A DNA stretch of 49,913 bases from Dehalococcoidia bacterium (GCA_009779255.1 WREQ01000005.1:1-49913), one strand, 5' to 3'; positions 1-8,548 are shown, counted from the first letter of the stretch. Notes: a model not told the origin generated them from the letters alone. Numbers and translations: made by a program.

Positions 1-93
1 AAAGTACTTCCCAAACCGTCACAGCAATATTGCGTAAGCGGGGGGGGGCGGGGTGGAAGAGGGGAATGAATATTGGGGGGGGGGGGGGGTAGA
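1..93. repeat. Poly-G tracts upstream of the first gene
   Basis: The first 93 bases hold a run of 9 G (40-48) separated by one C from 4 more G (50-53), then a run of 15 G at 75-89. The 15-G run ends five bases before the ATG at 94 and lies inside the reading frame if the upstream TTG at 73 were used. Long homopolymers in front of a start codon can vary in length by slippage, but they are also a common sequencing or assembly error. No gene is otherwise seen here. Confidence 0.6.
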
Positions 94-2352
94 ATGCGAT
101 TAAGAAAGCTATTTGCTATTGAAAGGCCTGCAGAAATGACCAGAAAGAAAGTCGCCGTATTTGGAGATACTGCGCTCAACATATCGTTGGTTGGTAGCCA
201 CCAAAATAGCCCTGCTGTTAAAATGGGTGGCCGTAGTAACGGTGGCGCAGCCATGCTATACAACAATATGGTACAGATGTCCAATGTTAGTAGTATCATT
301 GAGCTTTTGCCAAACACTAAAGAGAGCAAAGACCGAGCCAAAGACTTAAGACAAATTCCAGAATCTGATACTTCCGTATTTGGGTATTCTAGCCAAATTC
401 AAGAATTTGATACTTCCGTATTTGGGTATTCTATCCAGGCAGTGGGAAGATGGGTTAAAAAAAAGAGTAAAATTAAGGATGAAGACGCCGACCGCTTCTT
501 TATAGCTGATACAATAAGCCTCGTTGAAATGAGCGACACTGCTGACGAAGGACCTGATGAGTACGATATACCCCATTCTAAGGAGATGATAAAAGAAGCT
601 GATATTGTGGGCATCTACAGTGTACACGCCACTGGAACGTTCCAATTTAGTGAGGATGACATCGCTAATTTGTTCAAAGAAGACGCAATTGTAGTAGTGC
701 GAAGCAAGCTGTTCGAAAAAACTAAATTTTCACAATTTGTGGAAATGATTAAGCCTCAATTACCAAAAGTCAATGCAATTTTATTATTAACCGCAGATAA
801 TCTTCGCGATGGAAATTTAAATATAAAAAAGCACGGATTGTCATGGGAAAAGTTAGCAGAAGAAACCATTACGGCCTTAAGTTTGACAAAAGCTTTCACA
901 ATTACCACTCCTGATAATCCTAAAGAACACGTTTTCAAATATGTACTGGTTTGCTTTGATAGCGAAGGATTTTTGTTGTGGAATACAAGTGGTGGCAATA
1001 AGGACTTCCAAATGTATGCCTATTGTGATGAGATAGAGAATGATTTTAGTATAAAGCACAACCATTTCCCACCTTGCAAAATGACTACCATGCAGACAGA
1101 GTTAATTGTTTCGTTGGCAGAGTCATCCAGCGACAACCGCAACCTTGATAATCTAATTATTAAAGCTGCCGCAAGAGGATTGTCCAAGATAAGAAAACTC
1201 ATTGTTGGTGGATTTACAAATCGATTTAAAGATTCTGAAGGAAATATATTCGAATCAGAATGGCCACTATATCCTGTGGCTGACTTATTTCCAAGTTCAC
1301 CATGGCCAAAAGATGACGCCAACCTATTACATTTTGACTTGCATAGCCTCGGCGAATATTTAAACCTAGTTGCTGCTGGCAATATGCTCCATTCCAACCA
1401 GTATTCAAGGCTTACTGTACATATAAGCAACGACAGCCCAAACGATTTTAGAGCAATCAATGATATGTGTATGAAAATTGTAAAAGATGGCATAGGCAAA
1501 GAACATAAGGACTTTCCATTTGCACATTATGGTAAGCTAATTTGTATAACCCGAAAAGAAATAGAGGAATTCAGGGGAATATACCATTCGTTGAATAACT
1601 ATAAAGCTAATGCGACAGATGTCCCATTGTCCATCAGTGTTTTTGGAGCACCTGGCACAGGAAAATCGTTCGGCGTCAAAGAAATATCTAAAGCTGTTTT
1701 TCCTGAGGCAGAAACTATAACAGCAAATCTCTCCCAAATTAAAGACCCTGATGAACTAGCAGATATCTTTCAGTTGGCTAGAGACGCAGGTCTCAAAGGA
1801 AAAGTCCCGGTTATCTTTTTCGATGAATTTGATTCTAATTTTGAGGGAAAGAATTTAGGCTGGCTAAAGTATTTTTTAGCGCCGATGCAGGATGGCCTAT
1901 TTTGGACAAAAGGGCGAAGCCATGTTGTCGGCAAAGCTGTCTTTGTATTCGCAGGCAGTATCTTCCATTCACGTGAAGAGTTTAATAGCGCTACAGGTGA
2001 CAACCATGATACAAGCAAACTGAGGGATTTTATTAGCAGGCTCAAGACAAACGTTAATATATTAGGACCGAATGAACCGAGTGGCACTACAATAGGAGCT
2101 ATTACAAGAAAAATCCGACGGGCAGCGCTGCTACGGTCCATGCTGGAGAAAAGGTTAAATATAAATGATAAAGACCACATTAATATCGCAGACAATGTAG
2201 TTCAAGCGTTCCTGGATGTAGAAAACTATATAAATGAGGCGAGGTCAATGGAGGCAATCCTATCGATGAGCTCCATTAATACGAGTGAATTGATTACTTC
2301 ATCATGCATAACACAATATGCGAATGAATTTGCTGAAGGTTTCAATCTTTAG
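94..2352 (+). CDS. AAA+ ATPase with an N-terminal sugar-kinase-like region
   Basis: A 752-residue protein. The C-terminal third is a clear AAA+ module: Walker A GAPGTGKS (about residue 520), Walker B VIFFDEFD (about 575), then a sensor-like stretch ending VFVFAG. The N-terminus (KKVAVFGDTALNISLVG followed by GGRSNGGAA) resembles the first strand and substrate loop of PfkB/ribokinase-type proteins. A stretch near 240-260 (ADNLRDGNLNI...GLSWEKLA) recalls a conserved block I associate with uncharacterised bacterial proteins that pair a kinase-like fold with AAA or RyR domains; this is recollection, not a search. The sequence is visibly more AT-rich than its neighbours, suggesting transfer. A 42-bp tandem duplication lies inside the coding region. 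ATG at 94 is preferred; TTG 73 and ATG 136 are alternatives. It sits alone on the plus strand, and partners may lie left of the window. The role is unknown; a defence or stress function is only a guess. Confidence 0.8.
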   Translation: MRLRKLFAIERPAEMTRKKVAVFGDTALNISLVGSHQNSPAVKMGGRSNGGAAMLYNNMVQMSNVSSIIELLPNTKESKDRAKDLRQIPESDTSVFGYSSQIQEFDTSVFGYSIQAVGRWVKKKSKIKDEDADRFFIADTISLVEMSDTADEGPDEYDIPHSKEMIKEADIVGIYSVHATGTFQFSEDDIANLFKEDAIVVVRSKLFEKTKFSQFVEMIKPQLPKVNAILLLTADNLRDGNLNIKKHGLSWEKLAEETITALSLTKAFTITTPDNPKEHVFKYVLVCFDSEGFLLWNTSGGNKDFQMYAYCDEIENDFSIKHNHFPPCKMTTMQTELIVSLAESSSDNRNLDNLIIKAAARGLSKIRKLIVGGFTNRFKDSEGNIFESEWPLYPVADLFPSSPWPKDDANLLHFDLHSLGEYLNLVAAGNMLHSNQYSRLTVHISNDSPNDFRAINDMCMKIVKDGIGKEHKDFPFAHYGKLICITRKEIEEFRGIYHSLNNYKANATDVPLSISVFGAPGTGKSFGVKEISKAVFPEAETITANLSQIKDPDELADIFQLARDAGLKGKVPVIFFDEFDSNFEGKNLGWLKYFLAPMQDGLFWTKGRSHVVGKAVFVFAGSIFHSREEFNSATGDNHDTSKLRDFISRLKTNVNILGPNEPSGTTIGAITRKIRRAALLRSMLEKRLNINDKDHINIADNVVQAFLDVENYINEARSMEAILSMSSINTSELITSSCITQYANEFAEGFNL
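352..435 (+). repeat. 42-bp in-frame tandem duplication
   Basis: Two adjacent 42-base copies (352-393 and 394-435), nearly identical, with a 26-base core identical in both (366-391 and 408-433). Each encodes 14 residues containing DTSVFGYS, so the frame is preserved. The unit lies in the N-terminal half of the ATPase gene. Confidence 0.85.
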
Positions 2353-2386
2353 CTGTCAAAAGTCCCAGTGACCACCCAAATTAACT

Positions 2387-2522
2387 GTGTAAAATGTAAT
2401 GGCGGCTATATTCGCCCAAAAACTTGACCAACTAATGGTGCGGTTTTCGGAACCGCGCCGGTTTATCCAAACGTTGATGTTGCTGCGGTGTTGCCAAGCA
2501 ACTCACAGCCGCCATTTTACAC
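2387..2522. repeat. Short element with imperfect terminal inverted repeats
   Basis: The left arm at 2387-2407 and the right arm at 2507-2522 are inverted copies of GTGTAAAATGGCGGCT; the left arm carries a 5-base insertion. Between them is a small hairpin GCGGTT-loop-AACCGC (about 2439-2455). The right arm supplies the last codon and stop of the protease gene. This could be a MITE-like insertion or a bidirectional terminator; the position at a GC-content boundary favours the former. Confidence 0.5.
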
Positions 2523-3662
2523 CCAGATTATCGTTACTATATCTTCAATGGCGGATTTAACGACGTTAATCGGTATCGCAAAACCCAGCCCTTCGATATC
2601 TGAACCACTCGATTTGGCGTTGACGATACCGATCAGCTCGCCATAGCGGTTGAACAAGCCGCCTCCGGAATTTCCGGGGTTTACCGCCGCTGATGTTTGC
2701 AATAGATTCATCATCTGCCCTTCGACCGAAATGTTGCGGCTGAGTGCGGAGATTATTCCATCCGTAACCGTACCGCCGAGCTTGCCCAACGGATTGCCGA
2801 TTGCCACCACCAGCTCTCCAACCACAAGTTTATCCGAATCACCAAAAACTGCCGACTGCAGTCCGCTTTCCTGAATTTTCAGCACGGCCAAGTCGGTTTT
2901 GCTGTCGCGCCCGATTAAGGCAGCTTCATGTTCAACCCCGTTTTTGAGCCGGACGGTAATCTTGCTCGCTCCCTCGATTACATGATTATTTGTGACGATA
3001 TATCCGTCTGATGAGATAATAACTCCGCTTCCGGCACCCTCCGCAATATACGAACCGAAGCGTCCGATATTGACTACAGTTTCGGTGTAAATTTCCACCA
3101 CGCTTTCTGAGGTAAGTGCGGCTATTTCCACGATTGTCAGCGCTTGCGACGGCTCCGTGACTGTTGTTGCCGGGGAGACGGGATTACCCCAAAGATAGTT
3201 GGCGAGATATGCACCGCCAAACCCAGAAGCCGCCGACACTATTAAGCACAATACGACCAGTGCCGTGGCGAATTCCATGCGGCCGGATTTCGGTTTTTTT
3301 GAGGACTTGGAAGCAATGGCATACAGCGCGGGGTAACCGGCCGTGTCTGCCGCAAACTTATACGTCCTGCCTGTTTCAACCCCGTAGCCTTCAGGATGGG
3401 TTTCAACAACAGTTGCATTATGTGCCTGATTCCTGGACGCAGGTTCTTCCTGATGACTAATCGCGGGAGTGGCCGTATATGGCGCGCTCGAATCGTCCGC
3501 ATCCTCCGCAGACTGAGGAGATATATCTGTTTCGCCGCCGGCGTTTTTCGACTGACTTTCCGCATCGGCTTCAGCAGATATCTGGCTCTCCGGCGTCTGA
3601 TTTTCCTGCTCCTGATTCTTTAACCCCAAATCCTCAGACCCGTGATTCTCTTCTTCAAACAT
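2517..3662 (-). CDS. HtrA/DegP-type membrane-anchored serine protease lacking a PDZ domain
   Basis: A trypsin-like protease of about 381 residues. A long acidic, low-complexity, probably cytoplasmic N-terminus (about 1-125, rich in E, Q, S) precedes one membrane segment (ATALVVLCLIVSAASGF), which places the protease domain outside. The catalytic triad is visible: His in TNNHVIEG, Asp in SKTDLAVLKI, Ser in NPGNSGG. The HtrA family normally continues into one or two PDZ domains that sense misfolded ends; here the protein stops just after the protease fold, with the last codon and stop provided by an inverted-repeat arm. The ATG at 3662 has a GGAAAGG ribosome site and overlaps the upstream MFS stop by eight bases; GTG 3701 and ATG 3680 are alternatives. 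A protein-quality-control role at the cell surface is inferred; loss of PDZ may alter substrate choice. Confidence 0.85.
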   Translation of the reverse strand: MFEEENHGSEDLGLKNQEQENQTPESQISAEADAESQSKNAGGETDISPQSAEDADDSSAPYTATPAISHQEEPASRNQAHNATVVETHPEGYGVETGRTYKFAADTAGYPALYAIASKSSKKPKSGRMEFATALVVLCLIVSAASGFGGAYLANYLWGNPVSPATTVTEPSQALTIVEIAALTSESVVEIYTETVVNIGRFGSYIAEGAGSGVIISSDGYIVTNNHVIEGASKITVRLKNGVEHEAALIGRDSKTDLAVLKIQESGLQSAVFGDSDKLVVGELVVAIGNPLGKLGGTVTDGIISALSRNISVEGQMMNLLQTSAAVNPGNSGGGLFNRYGELIGIVNAKSSGSDIEGLGFAIPINVVKSAIEDIVTIIWV

Positions 3663-4902
3663 ACTGGCCTGCCTTTCCATGTAATCCGGTATTGTCGCCA
3701 CCGGAAATTGTGCGCATATTTTTCATAAACACCACCAAAATCGCCGTCGCCACCAGCGACATTCCCGCCCCGAACAAAAACGGCACCTGTGCTCCGAAAG
3801 CTGTCCACAGCCCTCCCGCGATTACGCTGGCGGGCAAAAGCGCGATACCCGCGATGGTGGAGTGCAAACCGAGCATGGTTCCCTTTAATTCGGGCGGCGA
3901 TATTTCCGCGACAAAAGCGCGCTCAACACCGGTAATCATAGCAGTGTAAATCCCATAAAGCACGAACACGGCCACCATCGGAGCCAGACTGTCAGCAAAA
4001 GCGAAGCCCAGGTAACAGAGCGCAAATGAAATATACCCCGGTACGAGCAGATTTTTCCGTCCGATTTTGTCCGACAGCCTGCCGAACGGGAGCACCAGAA
4101 GCGATGCGATTATGCTGTAAATAAAATACAGCAGGATGACGTTTACATCGTCGAATCCTGCCGCTTTTGCTTTCAGCAGGATAAAAACATTCGATGAATT
4201 ACCCAGCGTAAAAATGAACACCACCAATAGATACAGTTTTAACTGCCCATCTATTTTTTTGACATTCTTCCAGAACGGCTCCCTCTTTTTCGTTTCACGC
4301 GGTTTATTATTCTGCCTGACGAATACGAACATCAACAGGCCGAGAACAGCGGGGATTATTGAAATTGCGAACAGTCTTTTGTAATCGAAACCATCCGCTC
4401 CGCCAAGCGAACGCAGAATAAAGTATGTAATCAGTATTCCGAGCGCAGTTCCGAGCATATCCATGGCTTTATGCAAGCCGAACGCCCTGCCCATACCATC
4501 CTTGTCCGCGCTTTCGCTGACAAGCACATCACGCGGTGCGGTACGTATACCTTTTCCTATTCTGTCAATGCAACGCGCCGCCAGAATACCCACCCATGAC
4601 CCAGCAAACAATAGCGCCAGTTTATAAAACAACCCCGCCGCATACCCCGAAAACGCAATCGCCTTTTTCTTCTGAGACCTGTCGGTGGCATAGCCGCTGA
4701 ACACCTTCAGCAAGCTTGCAAGGCTCTCCGCAATTCCCTCTATCACGCCGACCAGCACGGGCGTAGCCCCGAACGCCGAAACAAGATAAAGCGGAATCAG
4801 TGGATAGACCATCTCGGTGCTGATGTCCGTGAAAAAGCTGACCAGCCCGAGGAAAAATATGTTTATAATACCGGCGTTTTTTACCCGGTTTTTACGTTCC
4901 AT
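3655..4902 (-). CDS. MFS transporter
   Basis: A hydrophobic protein of about 415 residues with roughly 12 membrane segments, typical of the major facilitator superfamily. The cytoplasmic loop 2-3 motif appears as GYATDRSQKKKAI, and the second half repeats it as GRLSDKIGRKNLL. The N-terminus (FFTDISTEMVYPLIPLYL) resembles a subgroup of MFS permeases often annotated as drug or metabolite exporters; the substrate cannot be read from sequence. ATG 4902 is chosen because it lies one base after the stop of the CDF gene, with a G-rich ribosome site upstream; the longer reading frame to 4983 would overlap that gene. The 3' end overlaps the protease start, so the three genes are probably cotranscribed. 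Confidence 0.88.
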   Translation of the reverse strand: MERKNRVKNAGIINIFFLGLVSFFTDISTEMVYPLIPLYLVSAFGATPVLVGVIEGIAESLASLLKVFSGYATDRSQKKKAIAFSGYAAGLFYKLALLFAGSWVGILAARCIDRIGKGIRTAPRDVLVSESADKDGMGRAFGLHKAMDMLGTALGILITYFILRSLGGADGFDYKRLFAISIIPAVLGLLMFVFVRQNNKPRETKKREPFWKNVKKIDGQLKLYLLVVFIFTLGNSSNVFILLKAKAAGFDDVNVILLYFIYSIIASLLVLPFGRLSDKIGRKNLLVPGYISFALCYLGFAFADSLAPMVAVFVLYGIYTAMITGVERAFVAEISPPELKGTMLGLHSTIAGIALLPASVIAGGLWTAFGAQVPFLFGAGMSLVATAILVVFMKNMRTISGGDNTGLHGKAGQYV

Positions 4903-4903
4903 A

Positions 4904-5842
4904 TCATTTATCATTCCCCCCGCACATATCCTCTGCAGACAACCCAAACGCTTCATAGGCATTGTCGCCGCTCGGTTCGACATGAATTACTATGTCGAAA
5001 ACATTTTCAAGCCGCAGCTTGATTTCCCTCTCCACCTGCGACGCTATTTTGTGCGCTTCTATAACCGAACAGCACGGGTTCACTTCGATATCAAGGTCGA
5101 TGTCCCAGAAACCGGCAACACTGCGAATTCTGGCGCGGTGCGGATTAGACGCCCCCTCCACCGCATTTACAGCCTCGGTAATAATGCGGTACGGTTCTAC
5201 ATTTTTGTTGCCGTCCATCAATTCGAAATTGGATTCAAGAAAAATACTGATGGCGGTTTTGATAATCCACGCGCCTATCAGCAGCGCGATTATCGTATCA
5301 GCATATGCCGAGCCGGTGAGGAATGCTATAACCAGCCCTGCTAAAACGCCGAGCGAAATAAGCACATCGCCCGCCATATTTTTAGCGTTTGCTTTCAGCA
5401 TTGCGGAATCCGCACGTTTTCCGAAAACATGCTGACACCATGCCAGCAGAATTTTACCGACAATGGAAACCAGTGTTACCACGATAGCGATTGCCGACGG
5501 AACGATCTGCTGTTCACCCGAAACGAGTTTTGATATAGAAGTGATGATAAGCTGCGCGCCCGCAAAAAAGAGTATGAATGACAAAACGGCGGTCGCAACC
5601 GTTTCAGACCTGCCATGCCCCCAGGGATGTTCCTTGTCGGCGGGTTTGGAAATAATTCTGCCGATAACAAGCGTGATTATCCCTATAACCACATCCGTTG
5701 ATGAATCTATACCGTCGCCGATAAGCGCGCTGCTGTTTGAAATTATTCCAGCGATAATTTTAAGTATCGCGAGAACGGCATTTCCCGCAATCGCTATAAC
5801 AGCCGCAATACGAATGTATCTAGTCTTGCTGTAAACGGTCAT
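4904..5842 (-). CDS. Cation diffusion facilitator (CDF) metal exporter
   Basis: 312 residues: a six-helix membrane domain (about 1-205) followed by a cytoplasmic ferredoxin-like CDF C-terminal domain containing IDLDIEVNP and IHVEPSGD. The metal site in helix 2 reads as D46-x-x-x-D50 (IDSSTD) and in helix 5 as N-x-x-x-D (NMAGD) rather than the HxxxD pairs of zinc exporters; in this family Asp/Asn sites are associated with manganese or iron preference, so Mn2+ efflux is the best guess. The start has a GAGGAAG ribosome site. It is the first gene of a minus-strand trio with the MFS transporter and the protease. Confidence 0.92.
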   Translation of the reverse strand: MTVYSKTRYIRIAAVIAIAGNAVLAILKIIAGIISNSSALIGDGIDSSTDVVIGIITLVIGRIISKPADKEHPWGHGRSETVATAVLSFILFFAGAQLIITSISKLVSGEQQIVPSAIAIVVTLVSIVGKILLAWCQHVFGKRADSAMLKANAKNMAGDVLISLGVLAGLVIAFLTGSAYADTIIALLIGAWIIKTAISIFLESNFELMDGNKNVEPYRIITEAVNAVEGASNPHRARIRSVAGFWDIDLDIEVNPCCSVIEAHKIASQVEREIKLRLENVFDIVIHVEPSGDNAYEAFGLSAEDMCGGNDK

Positions 5843-5952
5843 TCAATGCTTCCTCGGTATTTTCGATGCCGGCGGAATACAACCAGCAGAACGTGAGCAA
5901 TCAGCACCGCCGCTGTAATTTACAGGTATATCATACCGCAAAATACCTTGCC

Positions 5953-6987
5953 TCACAGAATCAGCATGGCGTCACCGAAGCTGTAAAAGCGATATTTTTC
6001 CCGGACAGCTTCCGCGTATGCCTTTTTAATCGCGTCCGTGCCGGCAAAAGCGCTAACCATCATCACCAGTGTCGAGCGCGGCAGGTGAAAATTGGTGAGC
6101 ATGGCATCGGCGGCCTTGAACCGGTAACCGGGAAGTATCAACAGATCCACCCAACCGGCAAACGGAGCAGGAAGGCCGGTTTTGCTCTGCGCCGCGGCAT
6201 GTTCCAACACCCTTACCGACGTAGTGCCTACGCAGATGACGCGCCGTCCCTCGCTCTTCGCCAGCGAGATACGTGCCGCCGTATCTTCCGACACAACGCC
6301 GTATTCACGGTGAATGTGATGTTCAGCCGGATTCTCGACCGAAACCGGACGGAAGGTATCCAGCCCGATGTGAAGGGTCGTATACAGGCACTGCACCCCT
6401 TTGCCTTTCAACGCTTCCAGCAGCTGAGGGGTAAAATGCAGGCCGGCGGTGGGCGCCGCCGCGCTGCCTTCATCTTTCGCATATACCGTCTGATAGCGCT
6501 TAGGATCGGCAAGCGGCGCGTGGATATATGGCGGCAGTGGAATAACTCCAATCTCCCACAACGCGGTCTCGTTTGAGAATATAACCTCACGGATGCCGTC
6601 CGCCAGCACCGCGCAAACTTCAGCCGTAATCTCGCCTGACCCAGCGGCACCGACAAGATTTATACGGGTACCGACAGGTAACTTCCTGCCAGGCCTAACC
6701 AACGCTTCCCACACGCCCGGTTGCAATGAACGCCGTAATAACAGGATTTCGACAACGGCACCGGTGTCGGCCTTTTTGCCAAACAAGCGCGCGGGGATAA
6801 CACGAGAATTATTCATTACCAGCACGTCGCCGTCCCGCAGATAATCGCCGATTTCAAAAAACCGGTGGTGCTTGATTGAACCATCCGTTCTGTTCAGTAT
6901 CAGCAGGCGAGAGCTGTCACGTGGCTCAAGCGGCGTCTGGGCTATCAGTTCTGGCGGCAGCGAATAGTCGAAATCCGCAGTTTTCAT
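5953..6987 (-). CDS. queA: S-adenosylmethionine:tRNA ribosyltransferase-isomerase QueA
   Basis: 344 residues, normal length for QueA, which transfers and isomerises the ribosyl group of SAM onto preQ1 at tRNA position 34 to give epoxyqueuosine. Family stretches are clear: FDYSLPPELIAQTPLEPRD at the N-terminus, LLILNR, NNSRVIPARLFGKK, PTAGLHFTPQLL, and FHLPRSTLVMMVSAFAG near the end. ATG 6987 is preferred over the longer reading frame because AAGGGAA precedes it and the protein then begins MKTADFDY as in homologues. It is divergent from surE across a 55-bp gap. Queuosine synthesis partners are not in the window. Confidence 0.96.
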   Translation of the reverse strand: MKTADFDYSLPPELIAQTPLEPRDSSRLLILNRTDGSIKHHRFFEIGDYLRDGDVLVMNNSRVIPARLFGKKADTGAVVEILLLRRSLQPGVWEALVRPGRKLPVGTRINLVGAAGSGEITAEVCAVLADGIREVIFSNETALWEIGVIPLPPYIHAPLADPKRYQTVYAKDEGSAAAPTAGLHFTPQLLEALKGKGVQCLYTTLHIGLDTFRPVSVENPAEHHIHREYGVVSEDTAARISLAKSEGRRVICVGTTSVRVLEHAAAQSKTGLPAPFAGWVDLLILPGYRFKAADAMLTNFHLPRSTLVMMVSAFAGTDAIKKAYAEAVREKYRFYSFGDAMLIL

Positions 6988-7001
6988 ATTTCCCTTCCAT
7001 T

Positions 7002-7030
7002 TTGATTGAGGTAACATATCAGCCTATGTT
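7002..7030 (+). promoter_or_regulatory. Candidate promoter of surE with an inverted repeat
   Basis: TTGATT (7002-7007) and TATGTT (7025-7030) are 17 bases apart, a good sigma-70 layout. The -10 box forms the right arm of AACATA-6-TATGTT (7013-7030), a possible operator. The -10 lies 12 bases before the surE ATG and no ribosome site is visible, so the transcript may be nearly leaderless. Confidence 0.45.
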
Positions 7031-7042
7031 AAACTCTTTCCC

Positions 7043-7813
7043 ATGATACTGGCAACTAATGACGACGGCATCTTCGCGCCAGGGCTGTGGGCGCTTGTAA
7101 GAGAACTCAAATTACTGGACAGCGTTACCGCTGCGGCACCCGACCGCGAGCAGAGCGCCACCGGTACCGGCATTACGCTACGGCAGCCGCTCCGAGTGCG
7201 CACCGCCACCGCACTGGAGCCTGACGTAAACACCTACGGAGTGGAGGGTACCCCGGGCGACAGCGTCATCATGGCACTGGAACGACTGGCAACCGACGCG
7301 CGCGCCGTGATCTCCGGCATCAACAACGGGCACAACATGGGAGACGACATCCTGATTTCGGGGACCGTAGGCGCCGCGCTCCAGGGCTACCTGCGTGGAT
7401 TGCCGGCGATCGCTATGTCCATAGAAGAACCCAGCCCTGATAATTTTGCCACAGCCGCCCGATTGGGGCGCATCCTGCTGAAGCGCATTTTCGATGGGGT
7501 GTTGCCGGCGGATATCTTCCTGAACGTCAACGTACCGGATGTGCCGCTTGATAAAATCAAAGGCGTCATGGTCGCTCAGCCCGCCCACAAGACACATATC
7601 GACTCGGTGAAAGAGGGCAGCGACGGCAGACGCGAGTATTTCTGGCTGGTGCGCCGGAAACTCGATCGTCAGCCATCTGACAGCTCGGATATCTGGGCGA
7701 TAGAACACGACTACATAGCGATTACACCGCTGCATACCGCGCTGTTCCGTCGCCCGTCGCCCGAAATGGGACCAGACGTGTGTGCCGGCATATTCGAAGA
7801 ATTATGTCAATAA
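7043..7813 (+). CDS. surE: 5'/3'-nucleotidase SurE
   Basis: 256 residues, matching the SurE family, a metal-dependent phosphatase that hydrolyses nucleoside 5'- and 3'-monophosphates. The N-terminal metal site MILATNDDGIFAPG carries the paired Asp residues. DREQSATGTGIT, GTPGDSVIMAL and SGINNGHNMGDDILISGTVG are the other family blocks around the active site. It is transcribed away from queA. The 3' side opens into a 730-bp gene-poor stretch. Confidence 0.96.
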   Translation: MILATNDDGIFAPGLWALVRELKLLDSVTAAAPDREQSATGTGITLRQPLRVRTATALEPDVNTYGVEGTPGDSVIMALERLATDARAVISGINNGHNMGDDILISGTVGAALQGYLRGLPAIAMSIEEPSPDNFATAARLGRILLKRIFDGVLPADIFLNVNVPDVPLDKIKGVMVAQPAHKTHIDSVKEGSDGRREYFWLVRRKLDRQPSDSSDIWAIEHDYIAITPLHTALFRRPSPEMGPDVCAGIFEELCQ

Positions 7814-7945
7814 CCCAGTTGCATCGGTTTACTCTGACATCGCCAGTGCGAGGTTGGCACCCGGACATCATGACGTCATAATGTCGGTAGCACGTCCATG
7901 GAGGACATTCCGCCAAGCCCAGTAGAAACGAAGCACCAGTCTTGA

Positions 7946-8155
7946 CTATTCGCAGGGCTGGAGGAATACGGCTTTGTCACATACGAAGCTACCGTAGATG
8001 GTAGCGCTAAAAGATTTGACATCAGTCCGGCGACAACAGAGCGGTATTTGAGAAAACTCCGCAACACAATCAACGGTAAAATAGACCGCATCAATGCTAA
8101 GGGTTTTGTAATTCTGAGATTGCGCCAGCCGAATGATGACGACTTGCCAGAATAA
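7946..8155 (+). pseudogene. Remnant of a small, probably DNA-binding protein
   Basis: An open frame of 69 codons follows a stop at 7943 and has no start codon. It reads smoothly as protein (LEEYGFVTYEATVDGSAKRF, then DISPATTERYLRKL) and ends with an acidic tail and TAA at 8153. The ISPATTERYLRKL stretch looks like the recognition helix of a winged-helix domain. The missing 5' part and the surrounding repeat-rich DNA suggest a decayed gene rather than an active one. Confidence 0.4.
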
Positions 8156-8505
8156 GCCAACCAGCTTGGGGGAAGGATGGACTTGTGCGAAGCTGCCCCC
8201 AATAATCACAACTCCTGCCGTGTCATCGTGGACTTGATTCGCTTTCCCGAGCGATGACACCCATACATCCACCCCCACTAGATTCCGGCGCGGAGACCGG
8301 AATGACAGTAAGAAAACCGGAATAACAGGGAAGGGCAGGAATAGGCTCATAGCCCAAAATTGGCAACCACATCTGTTTGACAATCCCACCGATGCCGCAT
8401 AGAATAAACTTGCGAGTGATTCACGACAGTGAACATCCAGCACCCTTGAGGCATTTTAAACCATAACGTCGCCTGGATTCGCAGGAACTGGGACGGCACT
8501 ACGGA
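8156..8505. other. Gene-free stretch with REP-like palindromes
   Basis: No convincing gene is seen. It contains an inverted repeat with 9-bp perfect arms, GTGTCATCG at 8220-8228 and CGATGACAC at 8252-8260, and a shorter ATTCCGG-8-CCGGAAT hairpin near 8281-8302 followed by further CCGGAAT copies. These look like small interspersed palindromes. Confidence 0.45.
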
Positions 8506-8511
8506 GTACTT

Positions 8512-8548
8512 TCCCTCCGCCGTTTCCGGTGGAGGTCTTTGTTTTTTG
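8512..8548 (+). promoter_or_regulatory. Hairpin that covers the ribosome site of the DUF2520 gene
   Basis: CCTCCGCC pairs with GGTGGAGG (one G-U) around a six-base loop, followed by a T-rich run that ends in the TTG start codon. The right arm contains the only good ribosome site (GGAGG, about 10 bases before TTG 8546). The structure could therefore act as a terminator, or hide the ribosome site. Confidence 0.45.
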
